From: Chloroflexota bacterium
GTDB lineage: Bacteria > Chloroflexota > Anaerolineae > B4-G1 > DUEL01
DNA: 15,305 bases
Reading direction: 5' to 3'
Assembly: GCA_017743275.1 (NCBI GenBank)
Contig: JAGHZG010000005.1
Location: forward strand, 1-15,305
Shown here: in pieces, positions 1 through 6,946 of the stretch
Layout of the letters: each line of letters opens with the position of its first letter
Position numbering within the stretch: position 1 is the first letter of the stretch
Program-made: the position numbers and the translations under genes
Notes under the pieces: model-generated
The model's input: only the letters and a program-made list of their open reading frames with translations
What the model was told of the DNA's origin: nothing
Databases searched by the model: none

Positions 1-1
1 C

Positions 2-1198
2 GTCGGCCCGGTCTTCGGGGCGGGCCGGGCGAATGCGCCAGCGGCGGGCCAGAATCCGGCGCCGGATGTGGTCCCAGAGGCGACGGCCCAGCCACGGGCG
101 AGGAAGGGGCCGCTCAGGGGCGGGCGGAAACGGTTCCTGGTCGGTGAGGCGGCGGTAGATATAATCCGCCAGCACCCTCAGCGTCGCCACGGTGGGGGCG
201 GCAATGAGCACCCCCAGGATGCCCGCCAGACTGCCTCCCAGGATGACCGCCACCAGCACTACCAGCGGGTGCAGGTTCAAACTCCGCCCCATAATACGGG
301 GGATGAGCAGGTTCGCTTCCACCTGCTGAATCAGGACGTAGACCCCCGCGACCAGGACGGCGAACCAGAAATTACTCAGGGGCAACCAGTACGACCCCTG
401 GAACAGAGCGATCAGAATCGCCGGAATCGCGGCAATGGTGGGCCCGATGTTCGGGATGAACTCCAGCACACCCGCCATCAGGCCCAATGCGGGGGCGTTG
501 GGCAGACCGATGGCGGTGTTGACTACCGTCGTGATGACGGCAATAAGCAGCCCCAGCAGGAGTTGCCCCCGCAGAAAGGCGTTCCAGACCTCCGTGATCT
601 TGTGCCGCAGCCGGACAAAGTCCTCCCGGAACGACGCCGGGGCCAGGTTATCCAGCCAGGCCACGATACGGTGGGCGTCCCGGGTCAGGTAGAAGGAAGA
701 GAGCAGGATGAAGATGACCCAGAACAGAGTGGAGATGAAACTAAAGACAACGTTGACCGTCCCCGTCGCGACGGCCGCCAGGAACTGACGGATTCCCTGC
801 TGGAACTCCCGGTAGACGTCCCGCAGGTCCAGTTGCCACTGCAGGACCTGGATGGGCTGGGAGAAGAAGCGGTCCAGTTGGGCCGCGATGCGGACAAAGT
901 CCAGGTTCAGCGACGTCACCGCCCGCACGACCGGCGGCATCGCGATGACCGGCGCGGTGACTGCCGCCGCGATGAGCACCAGAAAGACCAGCGCGGTGGC
1001 CCCGGTCCGGGGGATGCGCGCCCGCTGCTCCAGGAAGTCCACCACCGGGTCCAGGATGAAGGCCAGCAAGAAGGCCAGGATCAGCGGCGGCAGGACGCCC
1101 CGGAAGCGGTAGAGGATCAGCGCCAGGATGACGAAGACCATCGTCCCCACCAGCCGCTTCGTCCCCACATCCCAGCGTTGCACCGGTTCCGCGCTCAC
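2..1198 (-). CDS. AI-2E family transporter (PF01594), partial, C-terminus cut by window edge
   Basis: Read on the minus strand from a GTG at 1198, the frame stays open for 399 codons to the window edge. The translation is hydrophobic with several membrane segments. It carries the family landmarks: the start segment FRGVLPPLILAFLLAFILDPVV, a middle segment LLSSFYLTRD, the GQLLLGLLIAVITT helix, EFIPNIGPTIAAIPA, and the C-terminal LLIPRIMGRSLNLHPLVVL. Members are polytopic inner-membrane proteins; some export autoinducer-2 and others act as ion antiporters, so the substrate here is unknown. The GTG start is preceded by GAGGGTGAC, a plausible ribosome binding site, and an upstream in-frame TGA supports a start close by. 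The tail is Arg-rich (IRRRILARRWRIRPARPEDR). Nearly the full usual length is present, so the stop is probably just outside the window. Confidence 0.9.
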   Translation of the reverse strand, partial: MSAEPVQRWDVGTKRLVGTMVFVILALILYRFRGVLPPLILAFLLAFILDPVVDFLEQRARIPRTGATALVFLVLIAAAVTAPVIAMPPVVRAVTSLNLDFVRIAAQLDRFFSQPIQVLQWQLDLRDVYREFQQGIRQFLAAVATGTVNVVFSFISTLFWVIFILLSSFYLTRDAHRIVAWLDNLAPASFREDFVRLRHKITEVWNAFLRGQLLLGLLIAVITTVVNTAIGLPNAPALGLMAGVLEFIPNIGPTIAAIPAILIALFQGSYWLPLSNFWFAVLVAGVYVLIQQVEANLLIPRIMGRSLNLHPLVVLVAVILGGSLAGILGVLIAAPTVATLRVLADYIYRRLTDQEPFPPAPERPLPRPWLGRRLWDHIRRRILARRWRIRPARPEDRAD

Positions 1199-1245
1199 GT
1201 CACCCTCATAATTTGACAGGACTTACGCAGTTGGCGGATAAACTT

Positions 1246-1357
1246 TGACTCCACTGCAAAAAGGGTTCTTTATCGCAGAGACCGCAGAGTACGCAGAGCA
1301 TTAAGAAAATCTCTGCGCTCTTCGCGTTCTCTGCGATGAGTTTTTGCAGTGGACTCA
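1246..1357. repeat. Large nested inverted repeat in the AI-2E / coiled-coil gene spacer
   Basis: Outer arms are TGACTCCACTGCAAAAA (1246-1262) and its near-perfect reverse complement (1341-1357), with one mismatch in 17. Inner arms are 27 nt each (1272-1298 and 1311-1337); they consist of CGCAGAG-type units and match imperfectly. The loop is the A/T-rich stretch around 1299-1310. The whole could fold as one long hairpin of about 112 nt in either strand's RNA. Reiterated GCAGAG intergenic blocks of this kind are, from memory, dispersed repeats in several environmental bacterial genomes. There is no open reading frame in it. It could also shape the 5' end of the AI-2E transcript, whose start codon lies at 1198. 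Confidence 0.7.
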
Positions 1358-1362
1358 ACTTT

Positions 1363-1473
1363 GGAATTCGCCACGAATTTCACGAATTGGGGTAACTGCC
1401 TGCCCGAATCGGTTTGCAAGTGATGTAGCACAGGCTGTCAGCCTGCATGCAGGCCTGATATATACCTGCACTG
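1363..1473. repeat. Short repeats and palindromes behind the coiled-coil gene
   Basis: This gene-free stretch contains three CGAATT units close together (1366-1390). Next is the inverted repeat CAGGCTG-T-CAGCCTG (1431-1445), and then the perfect palindrome CCTGCATGCAGG (1442-1453). The palindromic block sits about 20 nt past the coiled-coil gene's stop and could form the 3' end of that transcript, but no U-run follows it, so it is not a classical intrinsic terminator. Confidence 0.45.
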
Positions 1474-2265
1474 CTACCGGATAAACGTGAGAACCAGTTG
1501 GGCAGTGAACAGGGCAGAGATCAGGCCGGCGAAAAATTTGATCCAGAAGTCGGTGCGGGCCAGCCGTTGCTCCAACTGATCAAACCGCTGGTCCACGGCC
1601 GCGAAGCGGGCGTCTATGGCGGCAAAACGGGCCTCCATAACGCTTTCCAGGTTCGCCAGTTCCCGCCGGAACTCTGCCCTCAGGGTCTCCTGGCCCTCCC
1701 TCATCTCGGCCCGCAGGGCCGCCTGGCCCTCTTTCATTTCGGCCCGCAGGGTCTCCTGGCCCTCCTTCATCTCGGCCCGCAGGGCCTCCTGGCCCTCCTT
1801 CATCTCGGCCCGCAGGCCATCTATGGCCTTCCACAGGGCCTCCTGGCCCTCCTTCATCTCGGCCCGCAGCGCCTCCTGACCTGCCCTCATCTCGGTCCGC
1901 AGGTCATCTATGGCCTTCCACAGGGCCGCCTGGCCCTCTTTCATCTCGGCCCGCAGCGCCTCCTGACCTGCCCTCATCTCCGCCCGCAGGTCATCTACGG
2001 CCTTCCACAGGGCCTCCTGGCCCGCTCTCATCTCGGCCCGCAGGGCCTCCAGGGACTTCCACAGGGCCTCCTGGCCCTCACTCAGACGTTGAATCTCGTT
2101 CTCCATGCGGATCAAAATGCCGGCAGGAGAACGGCGGAGCGCCTCCACATCAATCAGGAGTTCCCGCGGGACCCGGCGCTCCTCTATCTCCGTGAGAACC
2201 TCCAGGATCATCTCCCGGAGACCCTCTACCTGCTCTGCTCGCACCGCTACCGGCTCCACAGGCAT
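1474..2265 (-). CDS. Coiled-coil repeat protein with C-terminal membrane anchor
   Basis: This 263-residue protein has no function that I recognise. Residues 1-62 form a non-repetitive, acidic N-terminal helix region. Residues 63-200 are ten tandem units of 11 or 18 residues with consensus EGQEALRAEMK; in the 18-mers a WKAIDDL-type heptad is inserted. Residues 203-238 continue as coiled coil (FAAIDARFAAVDQRF). Residues 241-260 form one hydrophobic segment, so the protein is probably tail-anchored with a cytoplasmic rod. The start at 2265 is chosen over an upstream ATG at 2292 because AAGGAG lies six bases before it, and because the longer form would overlap the end of lepB. It follows lepB by 23 nt, so the two are probably cotranscribed. 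The repeat also leaves the opposite strand open, which explains an antisense frame there. Confidence 0.75.
   Translation of the reverse strand: MPVEPVAVRAEQVEGLREMILEVLTEIEERRVPRELLIDVEALRRSPAGILIRMENEIQRLSEGQEALWKSLEALRAEMRAGQEALWKAVDDLRAEMRAGQEALRAEMKEGQAALWKAIDDLRTEMRAGQEALRAEMKEGQEALWKAIDGLRAEMKEGQEALRAEMKEGQETLRAEMKEGQAALRAEMREGQETLRAEFRRELANLESVMEARFAAIDARFAAVDQRFDQLEQRLARTDFWIKFFAGLISALFTAQLVLTFIR
1666..2079 (-). repeat. In-frame 33-nt/54-nt tandem repeats coding the hendecad rod
   Basis: Ten tandem DNA units encode residues 63-200 of the coiled-coil protein. In coding order the unit lengths are 54, 54, 33, 54, 33, 54, 33, 33, 33 and 33 nt, all multiples of three, so the copy number can change without a frameshift. 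The units remain similar at DNA level, which suggests recent expansion by slippage or unequal crossover. Confidence 0.85.
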
Positions 2266-2288
2266 GAGATTCTCCTTAGCGCAAGGGA

Positions 2289-2861
2289 TCACCGCACCGG
2301 CCCAATTTCATCCGGCGGCCAGTAGACAAAGACCGCATGCCCGACGATGTTCGCCAGCGGCACCGGGCCGAAGGAACGGGAGTCGTTGGAATGGCTCCGG
2401 TTGTCGCCCAGTACGAACACATGCCCTTCCGGGACAAGGGTTGGCGGGTAATCGGGACCACCCTGCCGGACCGCCCACGGTTCCGTCAGTGGCACGCCGT
2501 CCACGAAGACCTGTCCGCCCTGAATAGAGACCGTCTCTCCGGGCAGCGCGACCACCCGCTTGATGAGCATATCCCGTGCCCCGTCCATACGGAGCACCAC
2601 CACATCCCCCCGATGGGGACCGCCCCTCAGCCAGTAGGAGATTTTCTCCACAATCACCCGCTCGTTATCGTGGAGGGTGGGCTCCATACTCTGGCCGCGC
2701 ACCACCGTCGCCTGGGCCAGGAACGCGTTGATAAACAGGGCGATGAGGATGGCTGGAAGGACGGTCTCCACCAGTTCCCGCAGGGCCCGCAGCAGGAATC
2801 CGGCTGGGTGCCTCGGTGGGCCGCTCTCAGGCGCGGGGGAAGGGAGTTCCAGGTCAGACAT
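2289..2861 (-). CDS. lepB: Signal peptidase I
   Basis: A 190-residue type I signal peptidase (S26 family), which cleaves signal peptides from exported proteins at the outer face of the membrane. One membrane segment spans about residues 31-50 (VETVLPAILIALFINAFLAQ). Box B is GQSMEPTL, with the catalytic Ser58. Box D is MLIKRVVALPGE, with the general base Lys101. Box E is GDNRSHSNDSR at 152-162. The length fits the small Gram-positive/Chloroflexota-type enzymes. The ATG at 2861 is preferred to one at 2915 because AGGAG lies six bases upstream; the longer form would also translate the hairpin repeat in the pnp-lepB spacer. It follows pnp by 61 nt and is followed 23 nt later by the coiled-coil gene. 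Confidence 0.95.
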   Translation of the reverse strand: MSDLELPSPAPESGPPRHPAGFLLRALRELVETVLPAILIALFINAFLAQATVVRGQSMEPTLHDNERVIVEKISYWLRGGPHRGDVVVLRMDGARDMLIKRVVALPGETVSIQGGQVFVDGVPLTEPWAVRQGGPDYPPTLVPEGHVFVLGDNRSHSNDSRSFGPVPLANIVGHAVFVYWPPDEIGPVR

Positions 2862-2885
2862 CGGTCGCTCCTGCAAAAGGCGGGA

Positions 2886-2916
2886 GATGCCAGGCACTTC
2901 CAAAGCGCCCGGCATC
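2886..2916 (-). repeat. Hairpin, degenerate copy of the GTGCCAGGCACTT dispersed repeat
   Basis: A 13-bp stem with a 3-nt loop spans 2887-2915, with one further G-C pair outside it. It sits between the pnp stop and the lepB start. In the minus-strand RNA two of the pairs are G·U wobbles. Its plus-strand sequence matches the perfect hairpin at 9030-9058 at 24 of 29 positions, and the outermost pair changes on both sides (A-T here, G-C there), so pairing is kept. It may separate or stabilise the pnp and lepB messages. Only CCTTTT follows it, so strong termination is unlikely. Confidence 0.7.
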
Positions 2917-2922
2917 TTCTAC

Positions 2923-5085
2923 TCATCGGCGACGAGGCGGCACCTTGCGGTCCGCCGGGCTCCGGCTCACCGGCACCCGGTCCCGCATCCGGGCCTCCTC
3001 CGGCGTCCAGCCCTCCAGCACGGCCCGCCGGGAGAGACGAATCTTCCCGTCCGGGTCTATGTCGGTCACCATGACCATAATTTCGTCGCCGATGTCCACC
3101 GCGTCCCGGATGTTCTTGATAGGCTGGTCGGAGAGTTGGGAGATGTGGACCATGCCGTCGGTGCCGGGGGCCAGTTCCACAAAGACGCCAAAGTCGGTGA
3201 TGCGGACGACGCGGCCGGTATAGACCTTGCCGACCGCCGGGACCTCCGTCAGGCGACGGATAATCTCCTCGGCCCGACACGCGCCGTCCCGGTTGGTGGA
3301 TGCGATGTAGACGGTGCCGTCGTCCTCAATGTCCACCTTGACGTCGCACTCTTCCTGGATGGCCCGGACGGTCTTGCCGCCGGTACCGATGACCGCGCCC
3401 AGTTTGTCCGGGTCCACGTGCAGGATGAGCATGCGCGGGGCATAGGGGGAGAGTTCCGGTCGGGGCGCCGGGATGGTCTGGCGCAGGACGTCCAGAATCT
3501 GCAGGCGCGCCTGGCGGGCCTGCTCCAGCGCTTCCGCCAGAATCCGGTCGGAGATGCCCTTGATTTTGATGTCCATTTGCAGGGCCGTGATCCCCTTCTC
3601 CGTCCCGGCGACCTTGAAGTCCATATCCCCCAGGTGGTCCTCCATGCCCAGGATGTCGGTCAGGATGCGGTAGCGGTCGCCCTCCATGACCAGCCCCATC
3701 GCGATGCCCGCAACGTGGGCCCGGATGGGTACCCCGGCGTCCATTAAGGCCAGGGTGGACCCGCAGACGGACGCCATAGAGGTGGAGCCGTTAGAGGAAA
3801 GGACCTCGCTGACAACGCGGATGGTGTATGGGAACTCGTCCTCCGGGGGGATGACGGGCAGGAGCGCCCGCTCCGCCAGCGCGCCGTGGCCGATTTCCCG
3901 CCGCCCCGGCCCCCGCAGCGGGCGGGTCTCACCGGTGGAGAAGGGCGGGAAGTTGTAGTGGTGCATGTACCGCTTCGTCTCCTCCGGGGAGAGGTCGTCC
4001 AGCAGTTGCTCCTCCCGGGGAGTGCCCAGTGTCGCCACCGAGAGGACCTGGGTTTCGCCGCGCGTGAAGAGGCCGGAGCCGTGGGTGCGGGGGAGCAGGC
4101 CCACCTGGGCGGAGAGGGGGCGGATGGTGTACGGGTCCCGCCCGTCCACCCGGATTCCGTCCTCCAGAATGCGCCGCCGGACCACCTCCCGCGCGACTTC
4201 CTCAAACGCCTGCCAGACCAGCAGCGGCTCGGTCGTCTCGCCGAACCGTTCTTTGAGTTCGTTCATCAGGTCGTTGATGGCGGCGTTACGGGCCGCCTTA
4301 TCCGGCGCGTCGTAGAGGGCGGAGAGCAGGCGGTCGCCGACGTGCTCCCGCACCTGGGCGATCAGTTCCTCCGGGACGGCGTGGGAGACGTAGGCGCGCT
4401 TGGGCTTGCCCACCGCCTGCCGCATCTCGTGCTGGACGGCGATGACGTCCTGGATGGCCTGATGGCCCAGCCGGAGCGCCTCCAGCATCAACTCTTCGGA
4501 TACTTCGTTGGCGCCCGCCTCCACCATCAGGATGGCCTCGGCGGTCCCCGCCAGCCGCAGGTCCAGGAGACTGCGCTCCATCTCCGGGATGGTCGGGTTG
4601 ACCACCAGCCGACCGTCTATGTAGCCGATGCGCGCGGCGCCGACCGGCCCACCGAAGGGGATGTCGGAGATTGTCAGGGCGGCAGAGGCGGCGATGATGG
4701 AGAGGATGTCCGCCTGATGCTCCTCGTCCTGCGAGAGGGGCGTGACGATAATCTGCACCTCATGGCGCATGTCCTTCGGGAACAGGGGGCGCAGGGGACG
4801 GTCGGTCAGGCGGGCGATGAGGATGGCGCTCTCCGGGGGGCGGCCTTCCCGGCGCTGGAAGGAGCCGGGGATGCGGCCAGCGGCGTAGAGTCGTTCCTCA
4901 AAATCCACCGTCAGCGGGAAGAAATCCACGCCTTCCCGCTCCTCGGCGGACATAGTGGCTGTGGCCAGCAGGACGGTGTCGCCGCAACGGATGGTGACGG
5001 CGCCACCGGCCTGCAGGGCCAGATGGCCGGTTTGCAGGGTAAGGGTATGGTCCCCCAACCGGGTTATGAATGTGCGACTTTCCAT
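2923..5085 (-). CDS. pnp: Polyribonucleotide nucleotidyltransferase (PNPase)
   Basis: A 720-residue PNPase, which degrades RNA 3' to 5' by phosphorolysis and can add tails in reverse, usually as a trimer. The order is the standard one. The first RNase PH-like core (about 12-145) has the [15 protein letters not shown] loop. An all-helical linker (about 240-305) follows. The second, catalytic RNase PH core (about 310-535) has [22 protein letters not shown] and [13 protein letters not shown] at 483-495. Then come a KH domain with GxxG at 567-570 and an S1 domain (about 618-686, [22 protein letters not shown]). The tail is short and basic. The start at 5085 has GGAGG seven bases upstream. It follows rpsO as in many bacteria. 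The spacer folds into hairpins that can hide this ribosome binding site. Confidence 0.98.
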   Translation of the reverse strand: MESRTFITRLGDHTLTLQTGHLALQAGGAVTIRCGDTVLLATATMSAEEREGVDFFPLTVDFEERLYAAGRIPGSFQRREGRPPESAILIARLTDRPLRPLFPKDMRHEVQIIVTPLSQDEEHQADILSIIAASAALTISDIPFGGPVGAARIGYIDGRLVVNPTIPEMERSLLDLRLAGTAEAILMVEAGANEVSEELMLEALRLGHQAIQDVIAVQHEMRQAVGKPKRAYVSHAVPEELIAQVREHVGDRLLSALYDAPDKAARNAAINDLMNELKERFGETTEPLLVWQAFEEVAREVVRRRILEDGIRVDGRDPYTIRPLSAQVGLLPRTHGSGLFTRGETQVLSVATLGTPREEQLLDDLSPEETKRYMHHYNFPPFSTGETRPLRGPGRREIGHGALAERALLPVIPPEDEFPYTIRVVSEVLSSNGSTSMASVCGSTLALMDAGVPIRAHVAGIAMGLVMEGDRYRILTDILGMEDHLGDMDFKVAGTEKGITALQMDIKIKGISDRILAEALEQARQARLQILDVLRQTIPAPRPELSPYAPRMLILHVDPDKLGAVIGTGGKTVRAIQEECDVKVDIEDDGTVYIASTNRDGACRAEEIIRRLTEVPAVGKVYTGRVVRITDFGVFVELAPGTDGMVHISQLSDQPIKNIRDAVDIGDEIMVMVTDIDPDGKIRLSRRAVLEGWTPEEARMRDRVPVSRSPADRKVPPRRR

Positions 5086-5091
5086 TTATTT

Positions 5092-5176
5092 CCTCCATGT
5101 CCGGAGCCCGCATGGAGGTTAGAAACTGGGATATGGCCCGCGCGCGGGGCGAGACATATCCCAATTCCGAACCTCC
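5092..5176 (-). promoter_or_regulatory. Candidate pnp leader switch with two mutually exclusive hairpins
   Basis: Plus-strand coordinates; the RNA is the minus strand. The long hairpin pairs 5170-5176 with 5114-5120 (GGAGGTT/AACCTCC), and 5155-5166 with 5124-5135 (12 bp, one wobble). It is capped by a GC palindrome, CCCGCGCGCGGG, at 5137-5148. The second hairpin pairs 5111-5118 with 5092-5099 (CCTCCATG/CATGGAGG, 8 bp perfect) and buries the pnp Shine-Dalgarno GGAGG. Both need the same bases at 5114-5118, so only one can form. In E. coli the rpsO-pnp leader hairpin is cut by RNase III, and PNPase then degrades the duplex arm to repress its own synthesis. This arrangement looks analogous. The pairing is visible; the mechanism is inferred. 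Confidence 0.7.
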
Positions 5177-5204
5177 GCCGGACTCCGGGTCTTTTTTATC
5201 AGGA

Positions 5205-5237
5205 GTTGGGGCGGGCAGCCTCGCCACCCGCCCCAAC
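5205..5237 (-). terminator. GC-rich hairpin directly after rpsO
   Basis: A perfect 11-bp stem (GTTGGGGCGGG at 5205-5215 with CCCGCCCCAAC at 5227-5237) and an 11-nt loop begin 13 nt past the rpsO stop. The minus-strand RNA continues with UCCUGAUAAAAAAG, not a U-run. It is therefore more likely a 3'-end stabiliser, partial attenuator or processing site between rpsO and pnp than a strong terminator. Confidence 0.5.
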
Positions 5238-5250
5238 CCCCAACTTCCAA

Positions 5251-5520
5251 CTACTTCCGCAGGCCCAGTCGGCGGACGACCTCTTTGTAGCGCTCCGGGT
5301 CCGTGCGACTCAGATAGGTCAGATGACGGCGCCGCTTGCCCACCATTCGGAGCAACCCCCGCCGGGAGTGCTCGTCGTGCTTATGGACCTTCAGGTGCTC
5401 GGTCAACTGGTTGATCCGACGGGTGAGAATGGCAATCTGGACCTCCGGCGAACCGGTGTCCTGAGGCGAACGGCCGTATTCGCGAATGATCTGTTGCTTC
5501 TCGCTCTTGCTCAACGGCAT
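5251..5520 (-). CDS. rpsO: 30S ribosomal protein S15
   Basis: 89 residues, exactly the usual S15 length. Family motifs are [23 protein letters not shown] (22-44) and [25 protein letters not shown] (46-70), the helices that bind the three-way junction and GU/GC site of 16S rRNA helices 20-22. It joins the central domain of the small subunit early in assembly. The start is preceded by AGGAGGGAG about eight bases upstream. It is the first gene of the rpsO-pnp unit and has its own promoter and a leader hairpin; S15 often represses its own translation through its leader. Confidence 0.98.
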   Translation of the reverse strand: MPLSKSEKQQIIREYGRSPQDTGSPEVQIAILTRRINQLTEHLKVHKHDEHSRRGLLRMVGKRRRHLTYLSRTDPERYKEVVRRLGLRK

Positions 5521-5549
5521 ACGGTTCTCTCCCTCCTGCAGTCAGGCAT

Positions 5550-5573
5550 CGGCGGGGCCAGAATGCCCCGCCG
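5550..5573 (-). promoter_or_regulatory. rpsO leader hairpin, possible S15 autoregulatory element
   Basis: A perfect 9-bp stem (CGGCGGGGC at 5550-5558 with GCCCCGCCG at 5565-5573) and a 6-nt loop lie in the short untranslated leader, between the -10 box and the rpsO Shine-Dalgarno. S15 leaders in several phyla carry protein-binding structures with unrelated folds. Nothing here proves binding, but the position fits. Confidence 0.45.
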
Positions 5574-5586
5574 GATTTGTGGGGAT

Positions 5587-5614
5587 ATTTTACCACATTT
5601 CGGGTAGCAGGCAA
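5587..5614 (-). promoter_or_regulatory. Sigma-70 promoter of rpsO
   Basis: On the minus strand, TTGCCT (5609-5614), a 16-bp spacer and TAAAAT (5587-5592). Transcription would start near 5580, giving a leader of about 60 nt with the hairpin at 5550-5573. The -35 hexamer is the same as in the promoter at 6164. Confidence 0.7.
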
Positions 5615-5646
5615 GCCGGTAACTGAAGCCGATTGAAATCGTCCTT

Positions 5647-5754
5647 CCCGGGCACTCCGTGCCGGGCCTCGCCCCGAGGGCTCGGCCCGAGGGGTGTCGG
5701 CGGAGGCCGACACTCTTTCGTCTGCACTCCAGGAGAGATCGGCGAAGGCCGACC
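5647..5754. repeat. Intergenic cluster of four hairpins
   Basis: Four consecutive dyads are visible. The first is CCCG-(G)-GCAC/GTGC-CGGG (5647-5666). The second is a nested pair, CCTCG/CGAGG around CCGAG/CTCGG (5667-5692). The third is GTGTCGGC-GGAG-GCCGACAC (5694-5713). The fourth is the shorter TCGGC-GAAG-GCCGA (5739-5752). The layout resembles the cassette at 7335-7436: simple hairpin, nested hairpin, simple hairpin. It has no coding content of its own and lies between the rpsO promoter and the ABC pseudogene. It could be a REP-like repeat family. Confidence 0.6.
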
Positions 5755-5778
5755 AGCGGGGCCTCTCCCATCTCATCC

Positions 5779-6150
5779 GCCCTGACCGTGACCGACGCGC
5801 TGGGTCAGGAGGTAACCCTTACCGCTCCGCCCCAGCGCATTGTCGTCGCGGGCAACAAGAGACTCCTATCCTGCTCCTGGACGAGCCGACAGCCCACCTG
5901 GACCTGGTCAACAAACGGCGCATTCTGACCCCGCTACGGGGCCTGGCCGCGCAGGGCAAAACGGTCCTCTTCACCACCCACGACCCGGAGACTGCGCTGG
6001 TGGTAGCGGACGAGTGCGTCCTGATGCGGGCCGGGCGTATCCTGCACCAGGGCCCGGTGGCCGACGTCCTGACCACCGAGAAACTGACCAGATCTACGAG
6101 ACCCCTCTGCGCGTTCTCCCAGTCGTCCTGCTGGACTTCCGTGCAGGCTG
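5779..6150 (+). pseudogene. Remnant of an Fe/cobalamin-type ABC transporter (binding protein start joined to ATPase end)
   Basis: Three frames carry recognisable pieces. From 5779 to about 5853 the frame reads ALTVTDALGQEVTLTAPPQRIVVAG, the mature start of a BtuF/FecB-like binding protein (PF01497). From about 5856 another frame reads QETPILLLDEPTAHLDL and then TTHDPE, the Walker B, D-loop and H-loop of a FecE/BtuD-like ATPase, ending near TTEKLT (about 6090). The third frame then supplies IYETPLRVLPV, the normal continuation. The rest of the binding protein, any permease and the ATPase's Walker A and signature half are missing. The simplest history is one large internal deletion of a binding protein-permease-ATPase operon plus at least one frameshift. 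No start codon or ribosome binding site serves it. Confidence 0.8.
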
Positions 6151-6163
6151 AAATATTCCGCCT

Positions 6164-6192
6164 TTGCCTCCATGCCCCAGATGTGCTATAAT
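6164..6192 (+). promoter_or_regulatory. Sigma-70 promoter of the TPR gene
   Basis: TTGCCT (6164-6169), a 17-bp spacer, and a consensus TATAAT (6187-6192). Transcription should start near 6199, about 43 nt before the ATG at 6242. This rules out the in-frame upstream start at 6164, which lies inside the promoter. Confidence 0.8.
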
Positions 6193-6241
6193 CTACCCAC
6201 CGAACAGGCCAGGCAACAGGAGCAAACGGGGACGGTTCAAC

Positions 6242-6904
6242 ATGCCAGCCACCAAAACCACCACCGACCGGGCGGAAGCGTACAACCAGAAAGGCCTTCA
6301 GGCCTATGCGGACTGGGACATAGAACAGGCTGTAGAGCGGTTCCAGGCGGCCATTCGGCTGGCCCCTGAACGGGCCGATTTTCACCTGAACCTGGCCCGG
6401 GCCCTCGCCCGTTCCGGCGACTTTGACCAGGCCCTGCGGGCACTGGCCGAATTCCTGCGCCTGGAGCCGGATTCGCCCGTCGCCGAACGGTTTGAACGGC
6501 TCTTCGCGCGGGGCCTGGACGAAGTGGAGACCATCCTGACCGAAAAAATGAAAACCAGCGGTATGCCCATTGACGAAATCGGGGCCGCCATGCAGATGTG
6601 GCTGGAATACCGCATCGCGCTGGGCCGGGAGCCCCTGGTCATGCGGAAACCGGAAGGCTGGGCGGCCGCGCTGGACTACACCGTCCGCAAGGTCAACCTG
6701 CGCAAGGTCACCCTGCGGGAAATCGCCGCCCTCTACGACGTCAACGAGCGCACCGTGCGGGAGCGATTTGAGCAACTGGTCGCCACCCTGGACGTGATGC
6801 CCTGCGACTACCGCTACTTCGTGGGCGAACAGAATCCCCTGGACAAACTGGTGGAGGCCGCCGAACTGCTGGAGCAACTGGAGGCCCGCTTCCGCGAATC
6901 CTGA
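6242..6904 (+). CDS. TPR protein with C-terminal helix-turn-helix domain
   Basis: 220 residues. Residues about 8-75 form two TPR helical hairpins (AEAYNQKGLQAYADWDIEQAVERFQAAIRLAP, then ADFHLNLARALARSGDFDQALRALAEFLRLEP). After a helical linker, residues 137-185 read KPEGWAAALDYTVRKVN...VTLREIAALYDVNERTVRERFEQLVATL. This is a helix-turn-helix whose wording resembles the second cyclin-like repeat of archaeal TFB/TFIIB (TxxEIAxxxxVxxxTIRxR), or sigma region 4. It is probably a cytoplasmic DNA- or RNA-associated protein, but target and role are unknown. The start at 6242 fits the promoter at 6164-6192, with GGGGA about nine bases upstream. The next gene starts 42 nt downstream and is probably cotranscribed. 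Confidence 0.8.
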   Translation: MPATKTTTDRAEAYNQKGLQAYADWDIEQAVERFQAAIRLAPERADFHLNLARALARSGDFDQALRALAEFLRLEPDSPVAERFERLFARGLDEVETILTEKMKTSGMPIDEIGAAMQMWLEYRIALGREPLVMRKPEGWAAALDYTVRKVNLRKVTLREIAALYDVNERTVRERFEQLVATLDVMPCDYRYFVGEQNPLDKLVEAAELLEQLEARFRES

Positions 6905-6928
6905 ATCTGCAATCTGCAATCTGCAATC
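6904..6928. repeat. AATCTGC tandem repeat
   Basis: Three full copies and a partial fourth of the 7-mer AATCTGC lie directly after the TPR stop codon, in the spacer before the cysteine-rich gene. This looks like a small slippage repeat; no function is apparent. Confidence 0.85.
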
Positions 6929-6946
6929 ATCCCAAGAGGCCATCCG

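Noticed and set aside
68..1216. Long plus-strand frame across the left end
   Set aside because: It is antisense to the AI-2E gene, very rich in Gln, Arg, Asp and Gly with no recognisable domain. It is a by-product of high-GC codon use.
1666..2079. Regularly spaced repeats considered as a CRISPR array
   Set aside because: Units are directly tandem, lie in a coding frame, are multiples of three and have no unique spacers.
1498..2325. Plus-strand frame of 275 codons opposite the coiled-coil gene
   Set aside because: The repeat encodes LALLHLGPQG-type antisense repeats. The minus strand has a strong ribosome binding site, a coherent coiled coil and a membrane anchor, so the plus frame is a shadow.
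3886..5607. Plus-strand frame of 573 codons across pnp and rpsO
   Set aside because: It is antisense to two unmistakable genes and has no domain of its own.
6164..6241. Earlier start of the TPR protein
   Set aside because: That start codon is part of the -35 box, upstream of the predicted transcription start.
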